Source of the DNA: an uncultured Oscillospiraceae bacterium
Lineage (GTDB): Bacteria > Bacillota > Clostridia > Oscillospirales > Oscillospiraceae
Assembly: GCA_910577915.1 (NCBI GenBank)
Contig: CAJTOM010000033.1
Span: forward strand, 1-25,958
Reading direction: 5' to 3'
Length of the DNA: 25,958 bases
The position numbers and the translations under genes were made by a program. This document shows positions 6,623-13,676 of the stretch, piece by piece (the stretch's first letter is position 1; each line of letters begins with the position of its first letter). A model generated the notes under the pieces. It had not been told where the DNA came from. It did not search any database and saw only the letters and a list, made by a program, of their open reading frames with translations.

Positions 6623-6651
6623 TTTCCTTCGGAGGCTGTTTGTGGTAGAAT
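6623..6651 (+). promoter_or_regulatory. Candidate promoter of moaC
   Basis: TAGAAT at 6646-6651 is preceded by TGG (extended -10); a weak TTTCCT lies 17 bp upstream. The leader to moaC is short, about 40 nt, too short for a molybdenum cofactor riboswitch. Confidence 0.5.
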
Positions 6652-6693
6652 GACATAAACCGGCCGCAGGCCGCGAGGAGGCGAGAAAACACG

Positions 6694-7179
6694 ATGAGAG
6701 ATTTTACACATTTTGATGCCGAGGGCCGCGCCCGGATGGTGGACGTGGGGGAGAAGGCCCCCACCCGCCGCACTGCCGCCGCGGGGGCCCGGGTGCTGGT
6801 GAGCCGGGAGACCTTCGCGCTGATCCGCGACGGGGGCGTGAAGAAGGGGGACGTGCTGTCCACCGCCCAGCTCGCCGGGATCATGGGGGCCAAGCGGACG
6901 GCGGAGCTGATCCCCCTGTGCCACCCGGTGGCGGTCGACGGCATCGGCATGGCGCTGACCCTGGACGAGGCGCGCTGCTGCGTGGACATCCGGGCGGAGG
7001 TGTCCTGCGGCGGGCGCACCGGTGTGGAGATGGAGGCGCTGACCGCCGTGTCCACGGCGGCCCTCACTGTCTACGACATGTGCAAGGCGGTGCAGCGGGA
7101 CATGGTCATCACCGACGTGCGGCTGCTGGAGAAGACCGGCGGCGTGCACGGAGATTTTCGGAGGGAGGAGACGGTATGA
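6694..7179 (+). CDS. moaC: Cyclic pyranopterin monophosphate synthase MoaC
   Basis: 161 residues, the normal length for MoaC, which together with MoaA turns GTP into cyclic pyranopterin monophosphate, the first step of molybdenum cofactor synthesis. Family motifs are all visible: MVDVGEKAPTRRTA near the start, AGIMGAKRTAELIPLCHP in the middle, and GVEMEALTAVSTAALTVYDMCKA later, followed by LLEKTGGVHG close to the end. ATG 6694 follows GAGGAGG. The stop overlaps the start of the next gene (ATGA), so the two are translationally coupled. moaA is not in the window. Confidence 0.95.
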   Translation: MRDFTHFDAEGRARMVDVGEKAPTRRTAAAGARVLVSRETFALIRDGGVKKGDVLSTAQLAGIMGAKRTAELIPLCHPVAVDGIGMALTLDEARCCVDIRAEVSCGGRTGVEMEALTAVSTAALTVYDMCKAVQRDMVITDVRLLEKTGGVHGDFRREETV

Positions 7180-8108
7180 GCTATACGGCGGCGGTGCTCA
7201 CCATCAGCGACAAGGGCGCGCGGGGCCAGCGGGAGGACACCAGCGGTCCGGCCCTGTGCGGGATTCTGAGGGAGAACGGCTGGGAGGTGACGCGCACGGC
7301 CATTCTTCCCGACGAGCTGGAGCAGATCAAGGAGGCGCTGATCCGGTGTGCGGACGAGGAGCGGGTGGATCTGGTGCTCACCACCGGCGGCACGGGCTTC
7401 TCCTCCAGGGACGTGACCCCGGAGGCCACCCTGGCGGTGGTGGAGCGGGAGACCCGGGGCATTCCGGAGGCCATGCGGGCGGAGAGCATGCGGATCACGC
7501 CCAGGGGCTGCCTGTCCCGGGCCGCCGCCGGCATCCGGGGCGGGACGCTGATTGTCAATCTCCCCGGCAGCGAAAAGGCCGCCAGGGAGAACCTCCTGGC
7601 GGTGCTGGAGCCGGTCCGCCACGGGGTGGACATGCTGCGCTCCGGCGGTTCGGCGGACTGCGCCGCCCCAGCGGGGCGGCCGGCCCCGCCCTCCATGGAC
7701 CAATGGCTCCGGGAGGCCAAGGCCGGGCCGGACGCTGGGAGGATCGGGATGTACCTGACCCATAACGGCGTCGTCCGGGAGACCGCCAGGGCGGCGGTGC
7801 GCGCCGGGGAGCCGACCGCCCCGGTGCGGGGGATGCGCTTTGCCTACGACCGGGCAGGGATGGAGGCCGCCGTGGCCGAGACACGGCGGATGGAGGGCAT
7901 TTTTTATGTGCGGGCGTGGCTCAACGAGGGGGTGCTGGAGGCTGGCGAGGACATCATGTATGTACTGGTGGGCGGAGACATCCGGCCCCACGTGGTGGAG
8001 GCGCTGCAGTTTCTGGTGGGGAAGCTGAAGAGCGAGTGCGTGACCGAGGAGGAGCTGTACGGCCAGGCCGGAGGCGCGCACCCCGCCGCAATGCCAATGA
8101 CGGACTGA
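7176..8108 (+). CDS. MogA/MoaB-type protein fused to a MoaE-like domain
   Basis: 310 residues. Residues 1-160 are a MogA/MoaB domain (SDKGARGQREDTSGP at 11-25, TTGGTGFSSRDVTPEAT at 69-85, NLPGSEKAARENL), which adenylylates molybdopterin before metal insertion. After a Pro/Ala-rich linker (160-175) comes a second domain at about 176-295 that resembles MoaE, the large subunit of molybdopterin synthase: MYLTHNGVVRETAR, then WLNEGVLEAGEDIMYVLVGG, IRPHVVEALQFLVGKLKSE. The lysine-rich end of classical MoaE is changed: one Lys is kept (GKLKS) but the second is replaced by acidic residues (TEEE). The domain assignment is by eye. Starts at ATG 7176, overlapping moaC by four bases. A hairpin overlaps its stop codon. 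Confidence 0.85.
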   Translation: MSYTAAVLTISDKGARGQREDTSGPALCGILRENGWEVTRTAILPDELEQIKEALIRCADEERVDLVLTTGGTGFSSRDVTPEATLAVVERETRGIPEAMRAESMRITPRGCLSRAAAGIRGGTLIVNLPGSEKAARENLLAVLEPVRHGVDMLRSGGSADCAAPAGRPAPPSMDQWLREAKAGPDAGRIGMYLTHNGVVRETARAAVRAGEPTAPVRGMRFAYDRAGMEAAVAETRRMEGIFYVRAWLNEGVLEAGEDIMYVLVGGDIRPHVVEALQFLVGKLKSECVTEEELYGQAGGAHPAAMPMTD

Positions 8109-8128
8109 CCTGTGGTCAGTCCGTCATT
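8096..8128. terminator. 15-bp hairpin between convergent genes
   Basis: Bases 8096-8110 pair perfectly with 8114-8128 around a 3-nt loop. The stem contains the stop codon of the MogA-MoaE gene and ends 20 nt before the stop of the minus-strand glycosyltransferase. There is little U tract on either side, but the position suggests a bidirectional terminator. Confidence 0.65.
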
Positions 8129-8147
8129 GCGCGTATTTGCCGGAAGG

Positions 8148-9401
8148 TTATTTCAGCTCCTGCACCGACATCACCGCCCGGTGCTCGATGGGCTTCCACT
8201 CCACCTTGCCAAACAGGGAGGCGATGGTGATGGGCACGTAGGTGGTCATAAACAGGGGGAAGGTGAAGGTGTAGAGCACCTTTTTCCAGGCGCTGGCGCG
8301 GATGCGCCGCCACTGGGTGAGGGTGGTGATCCCGCCGGCCAGAAACAGCAGCAGGTAGGGCACCGCGAAAGAGGTCAAGGCGGCCCGCAGCAGGGGCAGC
8401 ACCGGGCCGCCGGCGATGAGCTCCAGCACGGTCAGAGCCGCGCCCGCCAGCACGCCGCACACCGTCAGCACGATGGCCGGGGGAATGGACAGGAGCAGAT
8501 CCAGGCAGCTCAGGCCGTTTTTGCCCGCCAGCCCCGCCAGCAGGCGGCCGCCCTCTTTCAGAAAGACCTGGAGGTTGCCCCGGCACCAGCGCATCCGCTG
8601 CCGGCAGGACTGGCCCAGGCGGGTGGGCTGCTCGTCAAAGAGCTCGGCCTCGCCGCAGTAGCCTACGCGCTCTCCCTTGAGGATGTTGTTGACGGTGAAC
8701 TCCGTGTCCTCGCTGAGGGAGTGGAAGGGCCAGCCGCCCCAGCGGAGCATGATCTCCCGGCTGAAGAGGAACCCGGTGCCGGAGACCACGGCGCTCAGCC
8801 CCAGGCGGGTGCGGGGGGCGTTGAGGAAGGCGGCGTCCCGCAGGAACCACAGGCCGTAGCCGGCGGAGATCCAGTTATCGCCGTAGTTTTTGGAGTTGCG
8901 GTAGCTGGTGACGATCTGGTACTTCTCGCCGAAGGCCTCGTTCATTCGGGAGACGTAGTCCCGCGCCAGCAGGTTGTCGGCGTCGAAGACGAAGAAGCCG
9001 TCGAAGTAGTCGTCCCCCCAGGCGTCCCGGATTTGGGTGAGCAGGAAGTGGAGGGCGTAGCCCTTGCCCACGTGCTGGCGGTCGAAGCGCTCGTAGACCA
9101 CGGCGCCGGCGTCCCTGGCGGCGCGGGCGGTGCCGTCGGTGCAGTTGTCCGCCACCACGAAGGCGGTGAGGTACTCGGCGGGGTAGTCCTGGTTCCGGAC
9201 GCTCTCCAGAAGCTGGCCGATGACCGCCTCCTCGTTCCGGGCGGAGATGAGCACGGCGTAGCGCCGCAGAGGGGCGGTCCGGTCCACCCGGTGCCTGCGC
9301 CACAGGGCAACGGGGACGTAGAGAAGCTGGTAGAAATAGCACAGCATGAACAGGATGCCGATGACACGGTTCATGTGTTGGCAGAAGAGCAGAGCAGTCA
9401 T
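8148..9401 (-). CDS. Membrane-bound GT2 glycosyltransferase (processive type, QxxRW)
   Basis: 417 residues. There is an N-terminal membrane segment at about 10-31 (VIGILFMLCYFYQLLYVPVA), then a GT-A domain with the motifs of cellulose-synthase-like enzymes: SARNEEAVI, DNCTDGT, DADN, SEDTEF and QRMRW (the QxxRW motif), followed by at least three C-terminal membrane segments (LLLSIPPAIVLTVCGVL, LLRAALTSFAVPYLLLFLAGG and LFMTTYVPITIASLFG). Enzymes of this type make and often export a polysaccharide from nucleotide sugars. ATG 9401 follows AAAGGAG and overlaps the upstream gene's stop by four bases. The partner is a TVP38-type protein, so the pair probably acts at the membrane in glycan or lipid-linked sugar metabolism. 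The sugar and product cannot be told from sequence. No PilZ or GGDEF control domain is visible. Confidence 0.88.
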   Translation of the reverse strand: MTALLFCQHMNRVIGILFMLCYFYQLLYVPVALWRRHRVDRTAPLRRYAVLISARNEEAVIGQLLESVRNQDYPAEYLTAFVVADNCTDGTARAARDAGAVVYERFDRQHVGKGYALHFLLTQIRDAWGDDYFDGFFVFDADNLLARDYVSRMNEAFGEKYQIVTSYRNSKNYGDNWISAGYGLWFLRDAAFLNAPRTRLGLSAVVSGTGFLFSREIMLRWGGWPFHSLSEDTEFTVNNILKGERVGYCGEAELFDEQPTRLGQSCRQRMRWCRGNLQVFLKEGGRLLAGLAGKNGLSCLDLLLSIPPAIVLTVCGVLAGAALTVLELIAGGPVLPLLRAALTSFAVPYLLLFLAGGITTLTQWRRIRASAWKKVLYTFTFPLFMTTYVPITIASLFGKVEWKPIEHRAVMSVQELK

Positions 9402-10102
9402 GATTCGCTCCTTTCCCGCGCCCGGCAGATGGCGCGATAGGCCAGCAGCCCCAGGCCGCTGATGACAAGGGTGATAACGAACACCAGGACGGCGAAGGCG
9501 TAGTCGCCCATGCCCAGCGCGTCGCCGCCGATGGTGGAGGTGATGATGGAGGGGATGGGGGCGATGGTGCTGATGATCAGCCAGCTGCGCAGGGGGAGAT
9601 TGGTCAGCCCTACAATGTAGCACAGCACGTCCTTGGGCGTACCCGGCAGGAAGAACAGGAAAAAGACCCAGAAGGTGAGCCGCCGCTCGTTTTGCAGGAA
9701 GCGGAGAGATTGGAGCTTTTCGAGGGGGAAGAAGACCTCCACGGCCCTGGCGCCGAACCGGCGCACCAGCAAAAAAACCATCACCCGCCCCACAAAGGCC
9801 CCCAGCAGGCACCAGAGGGTGCCCTCCAGCGCGCCGAAGGCGTATCCGGCGGCGATCTCCAGCGGCTCGCCGGGGATGACGGCCACCACGATCTGGAGAA
9901 TCACCATCCCCATAAAGAGGAGGGGGGCCCAGATGCCCTGGCGGTCCACCCACTGGCGAAACAGCTCCGGCTCCCTGGCGAACTGTATCAGGGGGCGGCC
10001 GGCGAACCAGCAGATGAGCAGGGAGAGAAGCAGAAAGAGGGCGATGCCAATACCGGCGATCCACCGTTTTTGTATCTGTGTCAATGGCCGACGCTCACGC
10101 AT
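9398..10102 (-). CDS. TVP38/TMEM64 (VTT-domain) membrane protein
   Basis: 234 residues with about five membrane segments, starting GIGIALFLLLSLLICWFAG at residues 17-35. The signature of the DedA/TVP38 family is present: PGEPLEIAAGYAFG, then the later FFLPGTPKDVLCYIVGLT. Members of this superfamily move phospholipids or undecaprenyl phosphate between membrane leaflets, so a role in recycling a lipid carrier for the adjacent glycosyltransferase is a reasonable inference. ATG 10102 lies just downstream of AGGAAAGGAA; an upstream in-frame extension would cross the promoter and has no start signal. It is the first gene of a two-gene minus-strand operon with a four-base overlap to the glycosyltransferase. 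Confidence 0.87.
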   Translation of the reverse strand: MRERRPLTQIQKRWIAGIGIALFLLLSLLICWFAGRPLIQFAREPELFRQWVDRQGIWAPLLFMGMVILQIVVAVIPGEPLEIAAGYAFGALEGTLWCLLGAFVGRVMVFLLVRRFGARAVEVFFPLEKLQSLRFLQNERRLTFWVFFLFFLPGTPKDVLCYIVGLTNLPLRSWLIISTIAPIPSIITSTIGGDALGMGDYAFAVLVFVITLVISGLGLLAYRAICRARERSES

Positions 10103-10133
10103 AGGGGGAATTCCTTTCCTGTGTGGTGCTTGT

Positions 10134-10162
10134 ATTGTACTCGTTTTTCTCTTAAATTGAAA
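10134..10162 (-). promoter_or_regulatory. Promoter of the TVP38-glycosyltransferase operon
   Basis: On the minus strand TTTCAA (10162-10157) and TACAAT (10139-10134) are 17 bp apart, with an A-rich spacer. It is back to back with the promoter of the plus-strand protease gene. Confidence 0.75.
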
Positions 10163-10217
10163 GAAGGTAAATCTATAAGATTTGTTTAAGCCTCCCCCTG
10201 ATTTTTCCTGGCGGCGC

Positions 10218-10246
10218 TTGTAATCGGCGGGAGAATCTGCTATACT
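10218..10246 (+). promoter_or_regulatory. Promoter of the site-2 protease-scpAB run
   Basis: TTGTAA at 10218-10223 and TATACT at 10241-10246 are 17 bp apart, about 30 bp before the first start codon. Confidence 0.88.
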
Positions 10247-10276
10247 GTCTGGGAAACATATGGAAAGGGCGCGGCT

Positions 10277-10930
10277 ATGTGGGGATACGTACAGACCTTT
10301 TGGGAACAATTTGATTGGGCGGGGCTGCTCTCCGCCGTCTTCCGGGTGCTGGGGGTGCTGGTGTGCCTGACGGTCCACGAGACCTGCCACGGCCTGGCCG
10401 CCCTGGCCCTGGGGGACCCCACCGCCAAGCGGATGCGCCGGCTGAGCCTCAACCCCCTGCACCACATCGACTGGCTGGGACTGGCGTCCATGTTTTTGTG
10501 CGGCTTCGGCTGGGCCAAGCCGGTGCCGGTGGATATGCGCTATTTCAAGCGGCCCAAGGCGGGGATGGCCGTCACCGCCCTGGCGGGGCCGGCGTCCAAC
10601 TTCCTGCTGGCCATGCTGCTGCTGTTTTTCGCGTCGCTGACGGCCCGGCTGGCGGCGGGGGAGGGCGCCGCGCTGCTGTACGGCTTTCTGGTGAACACGG
10701 CCCTTTTGAGCGTGGGGCTGGGGCTGTTCAATCTGGTCCCCATCCCGCCCCTGGACGGGTCGAAGGTGCTCTTCGCCCTCCTGCCGGAGCGGGCCTACTA
10801 CACGCTCATGCGCTATGAGCGCTACGGCATGGCGGTGCTTCTGCTGCTGGTGTGGCTGGACGTGGGGGGCGGGTACCTCTCCGAGGCTATTTACCGGGTG
10901 TTTATGTGGATGGCCGGCCTGTTCTTTTAA
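10277..10930 (+). CDS. Site-2 protease (M50) family membrane metalloprotease
   Basis: 217 residues, largely membrane-embedded. The zinc motif HETCH (HExxH, residues 34-38) lies in the first long membrane segment, and the third zinc ligand motif is in NLVPIPPLDG (residues 152-161), with conserved Asn and Asp-Gly. Such minimal M50 proteins cleave membrane-bound substrates, and related clostridial and bacillar genes sit just before scpA, as here. The SpoIVFB branch activates pro-sigma K, but this protein lacks features that would prove that function, and its substrate is unknown. Start ATG 10277 follows GGAAAGGG; promoter is at 10218-10246, and scpA starts 27 nt after the stop. Confidence 0.88.
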   Translation: MWGYVQTFWEQFDWAGLLSAVFRVLGVLVCLTVHETCHGLAALALGDPTAKRMRRLSLNPLHHIDWLGLASMFLCGFGWAKPVPVDMRYFKRPKAGMAVTALAGPASNFLLAMLLLFFASLTARLAAGEGAALLYGFLVNTALLSVGLGLFNLVPIPPLDGSKVLFALLPERAYYTLMRYERYGMAVLLLLVWLDVGGGYLSEAIYRVFMWMAGLFF

Positions 10931-10956
10931 TATGTGGTACATAGCTGAGGTGAGGA

Positions 10957-11733
10957 ATGGACGGTCCTGTCTATAAATTGGAGCACGTGGTGCACAGCCG
11001 GGAGGGGATGGAGGACTTCGAGGGTCCCCTGGATCTGATCCTCTTCCTGCTGGGCAAAAACAAAATCGAGATCCAGGACATCCCCATCGCCCTTATCCTG
11101 GAGCAGTACCTGGCCTACCTGGAGCAGCGCCAGCAGATGGATTTGGAGGTGGCCAGCGAGTTTATCACCATGGCCGCCCAGCTGATGTTCATCAAGTCCC
11201 GGATGCTCCTGTCCCTGGAGGACGAGGAGGCCCAGAGCGAGATGGAGGAGCTGATCCGCTCCCTGGAGGAGCGCCGCAGCAGCGAGAACTACACCAAGAT
11301 CAAATATATCACCGGCCTGCTGGGCCCCATGGGGGAGTTTGGCCGGGACATCCTGCTGAAAAATCCGGAGCCCATGGAGTCTGGGAAAATTTTCGAGTAC
11401 AGCCACCAGAGCGGGGATCTGCTGGCGGCGCTGGGGGAGATCGCGGACCGGGGGGAGCGGCGGCTGCCGCCGCCCCTGAGCAGCTTCGACCAGATTGTGC
11501 GCCAGGAGCCCTACCCGGTGGCGGGCAAGGCCGCGGAGATCCTGGAGCGGCTGAAGCGGGGGATCACAAGCTTCCGCCTCCTCTTCCGGGGAAGCCGCAG
11601 CCGCAGCGAGGTGGTGGCCACCTTCCTGGCGGTGCTGGAGCTGTGCAGGGCCAGGGTCATCCGCCTGGCCGGCAGCGAGAGCGAGTGCACCGTCGTTCCC
11701 ACGGGGGAGGGCGCGGACTCCCTGCAGCTGTAA
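10957..11733 (+). CDS. scpA: Segregation and condensation protein A
   Basis: 258 residues, kleisin subunit that bridges the two heads of the SMC condensin and with ScpB helps compact and segregate the chromosome. The N-terminus has the family hallmark FEGPLDLILFLLGKNKIEIQDIPIA with an added ~15-residue lead; the middle has EFITMAAQLMFIKSRMLL, and the C-terminal winged helix ends with VVATFLAVLELCRARVI. Start ATG 10957 follows GAGGTGAGG. scpB follows 35 bases later with the usual order. The C-terminal tail after the winged helix (ESECTVVPTGEGADSLQL) is polar and short. Confidence 0.94.
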   Translation: MDGPVYKLEHVVHSREGMEDFEGPLDLILFLLGKNKIEIQDIPIALILEQYLAYLEQRQQMDLEVASEFITMAAQLMFIKSRMLLSLEDEEAQSEMEELIRSLEERRSSENYTKIKYITGLLGPMGEFGRDILLKNPEPMESGKIFEYSHQSGDLLAALGEIADRGERRLPPPLSSFDQIVRQEPYPVAGKAAEILERLKRGITSFRLLFRGSRSRSEVVATFLAVLELCRARVIRLAGSESECTVVPTGEGADSLQL

Positions 11734-11768
11734 CGATAACCATTTTTTGAGGAAAGGGCAGCAACATT

Positions 11769-12350
11769 TTGGATACACTGGATACAAAGGAACTGGAGGC
11801 CGCGGCGGAGGGCATTCTCTTCGCCGCAGGGGAGCCCATTCATATTGACCGGGTCTGTCTGGCCCTGGAGATCGGCCGGTCGGAGGCGGAGCAGGTCCTG
11901 CGCCGGCTGATGGACCACTACGCCTTCGAGCGCCGGGGCATCCGGCTGGTCCGCATGGGGGAGGAGTGGCAGATGTGCTCCTCCACGGACTACGCCGCCG
12001 TCATCCGGCGGGCCTTCGAGATCCGCCGGCCCGCCAAGCTCAGCCAGCCGGCCCTGGAGGTGCTGGCCATCATCGCCTACTACCAGCCCGTCACGCGGGC
12101 CCAGGTGGACCAGATCCGGGGGGTGGACAGCGCCTACACCGTGGGGCTGCTGCTGGACCGGAAGCTTATTGAGGCCTGCGGCCGGCTACAGGTGCCGGGC
12201 CGGCCCAGGCAGTACCGCACCACCCAGACCTTCCTGCGCTCGTTCCACCTGGAATCCCTGGAGGAGCTGCCTCCGCTGCCCGGGGTGGAGGACGGCGGAC
12301 AGCTGCGGCTGACGGGCGAGGAGGAGGCCGGGGAGGACGCAAAAGAATAG
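11769..12350 (+). CDS. scpB: Segregation and condensation protein B
   Basis: 193 residues. Two winged-helix domains typical of ScpB are visible: LEAAAEGILFAAGEPI at the start and ALEVLAIIAYYQPVTRAQVDQIRGV in the middle, then LLDRKLIEACGR and YRTTQTFLRSFHLESL. It dimerises and binds the middle of ScpA in the SMC complex. The start is TTG 11769, chosen from the GAGGAAAGGG ribosome binding site at about 11749 and because no ATG is better placed; the reading frame gives MDTLDTKELEAA, as in homologues. The end is an acidic tail (EEEAGEDAKE). Confidence 0.93.
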   Translation: MDTLDTKELEAAAEGILFAAGEPIHIDRVCLALEIGRSEAEQVLRRLMDHYAFERRGIRLVRMGEEWQMCSSTDYAAVIRRAFEIRRPAKLSQPALEVLAIIAYYQPVTRAQVDQIRGVDSAYTVGLLLDRKLIEACGRLQVPGRPRQYRTTQTFLRSFHLESLEELPPLPGVEDGGQLRLTGEEEAGEDAKE

Positions 12351-12373
12351 GCGCGTGAAAGGGGGCGGGGCGC

Positions 12374-13129
12374 TTGGCCGGAAAGATCATACTGGGAATC
12401 CTGGGCGTCCTGCTCCTGCTGCTGGCCGTCATACTCCTGATGCCGGCGGGGGTGCGCTTCCGCTATGACCGGGGGGATCTGTCCCTGCTGGTCCGGTTCG
12501 GGCCGCTGAAGTTCCAGCTCTTCCCCCGGAAGGAGAAGAAGCCCTCCCGGAGGAAGCCCAAAGAGAAGAAGCCGGAGAAGAAACAGGCGGAGAAGAAAGC
12601 GGCGGCGGATCCGGAGAAAAAGCCGGCGGAGAAGACTGCGGCGGAGAAGAGCGCGCCGGAGAAGCCTAAACCGAAGAAAAAAGCGGAAAAAAAGCCGAGG
12701 GCAAAGATCAACCGGGAACAGATTCTCTACAGCCTGGAGACTCTGCCCCCCATTCTGGGCCGGGCTCTGAAGCGGACGGGGCGGCGGCTGCGCCTGACGC
12801 CCTTGAAGGTCCACCTGCTGGTGGCGGGGCCAGACCCGGCGGACACCGCCCTGCTGTACGGCCGCCTGGAGGCGGCCCTGGGGGCGGCGCTGCCCGCGCT
12901 GCACCGGCTGGTGCGCATCAAGGACCAGGATGTCCGCCTGTTTCTGGATTTTCAGCGGGAACAGATGGATTTGATCGCCGATGTGGGCCTGTCCCTGCGG
13001 CCCTGGGATCTGGTGTCGGTGGGCCTGCGGGCGGGGGGGAGCCTGCTGAAGTGGTATTTGCGGTTCAGAAAGCTGGCCTCCCCGCCACCGGCGGAGGAGC
13101 TGAAGGAGTCGAATACGGAGGCCGCGTGA
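12374..13129 (+). CDS. DUF2953 (YtfI-like) membrane protein with charged linker
   Basis: 251 residues. One N-terminal membrane helix (IILGILGVLLLLLAVILLMP, about 5-24) is followed by VRFRYDRGDLSLLVRFGPLKFQLFP, which is typical of DUF2953 proteins that precede gerW/ytfJ in spore formers. Residues about 53-110 are a Lys/Glu/Pro/Ala-rich stretch with repeated EKK and PEK units and hardly any hydrophobic residues, unlike the compact C-terminal part (about 111-250). It is probably an anchored protein with a flexible linker. Function is unknown; the neighbour suggests the spore envelope or forespore. Start is TTG 12374, with GAAAGGGGG upstream. Confidence 0.82.
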   Translation: MAGKIILGILGVLLLLLAVILLMPAGVRFRYDRGDLSLLVRFGPLKFQLFPRKEKKPSRRKPKEKKPEKKQAEKKAAADPEKKPAEKTAAEKSAPEKPKPKKKAEKKPRAKINREQILYSLETLPPILGRALKRTGRRLRLTPLKVHLLVAGPDPADTALLYGRLEAALGAALPALHRLVRIKDQDVRLFLDFQREQMDLIADVGLSLRPWDLVSVGLRAGGSLLKWYLRFRKLASPPPAEELKESNTEAA

Positions 13130-13156
13130 CGCGGTGCTTGAAAGGAGTACAGGAAC

Positions 13157-13579
13157 ATGGAGCAAAAGAATCCTCTGAGCGAGATGATGCAGGAGAGCAT
13201 GGCTAAGGTGCGGGAGATGGTGGACACCAACACCATCGTGGGCCAGCCCATCCAGACCCCCGACGGTGTGACGCTGATTCCCATCTCCCGCGTCAGCTTC
13301 GGCTTCGGCGGCGGCGGCGCGGCCTTCGGCAGCAAGAAGAACGAGGACGCGAACAACATGGGGGCCGGCGTCGGCTCCGGCGTGCGCATCGAGCCGGTGG
13401 CATTTCTCATTGTGAAAGACGGCATCACCCGGGTGATGCCGGTGGCGGTCCCCGCCATGAACACCGTGGACCGGGTGGTGGAGATGGTGCCGGAGGTGAT
13501 GGACCGGGTCGCCACTTTTATCAACGACCGCCAGAAGAAAAAGGAGGAGGCCGGCCAAATGCCGGAGGAGGCGTTTTAA
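13157..13579 (+). CDS. gerW: GerW (YtfJ) sporulation protein
   Basis: 140 residues. The family layout is clear: an N-terminal helix (MMQESMAKVREMVDTNTIVG), GTVIIPVSKV-like strand here TLIPISRVSFGFGGGGAAFG, a glycine-rich loop, and GVRIEPVAFLIV followed by a C-terminal amphipathic helix. In Bacillus the protein is made in the forespore and is needed for SleB-dependent germination. A ribosome binding site (AAAGGAG) lies before ATG 13157. It is the best marker in the window that the organism forms, or once formed, spores. Confidence 0.93.
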   Translation: MEQKNPLSEMMQESMAKVREMVDTNTIVGQPIQTPDGVTLIPISRVSFGFGGGGAAFGSKKNEDANNMGAGVGSGVRIEPVAFLIVKDGITRVMPVAVPAMNTVDRVVEMVPEVMDRVATFINDRQKKKEEAGQMPEEAF

Positions 13580-13638
13580 CAGGCCTCCAGCTGGAAGGCC
13601 AGGAAAGTTTTTTCCCGGTTGGAAGCTGGGACGCGGGG

Positions 13639-13644
13639 TATACT
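13639..13644 (+). promoter_or_regulatory. -10 element upstream of the carboxypeptidase gene
   Basis: TATACT at 13639-13644, about 33 bp before ATG 13677. I see no TTGACA-like -35 at the right spacing (TTGGAA is only 14 bp away), so it may be regulated or served by another sigma factor such as a sporulation one. Confidence 0.45.
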
Positions 13645-13676
13645 AGGTCCATCTGAACGGTTGGAGGTGGACCTGG

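Noticed and set aside
6526..7149. Upstream extension of the nitroreductase frame on the minus strand
   Set aside because: It runs through moaC on the opposite strand, and the ribosome binding site is at 6525; the extension is a GC-rich shadow.
12134..13558. Long minus-strand open frame opposite scpB, DUF2953 and gerW
   Set aside because: Composition is of the Arg/Pro/Gln-rich shadow kind, there is no ribosome binding site, and three well-recognised genes occupy the plus strand.
13580..13638. Terminator after gerW
   Set aside because: The ggcctccagctggaaggcc-type pairing has no room for a loop and the T run is displaced, so I do not call it.
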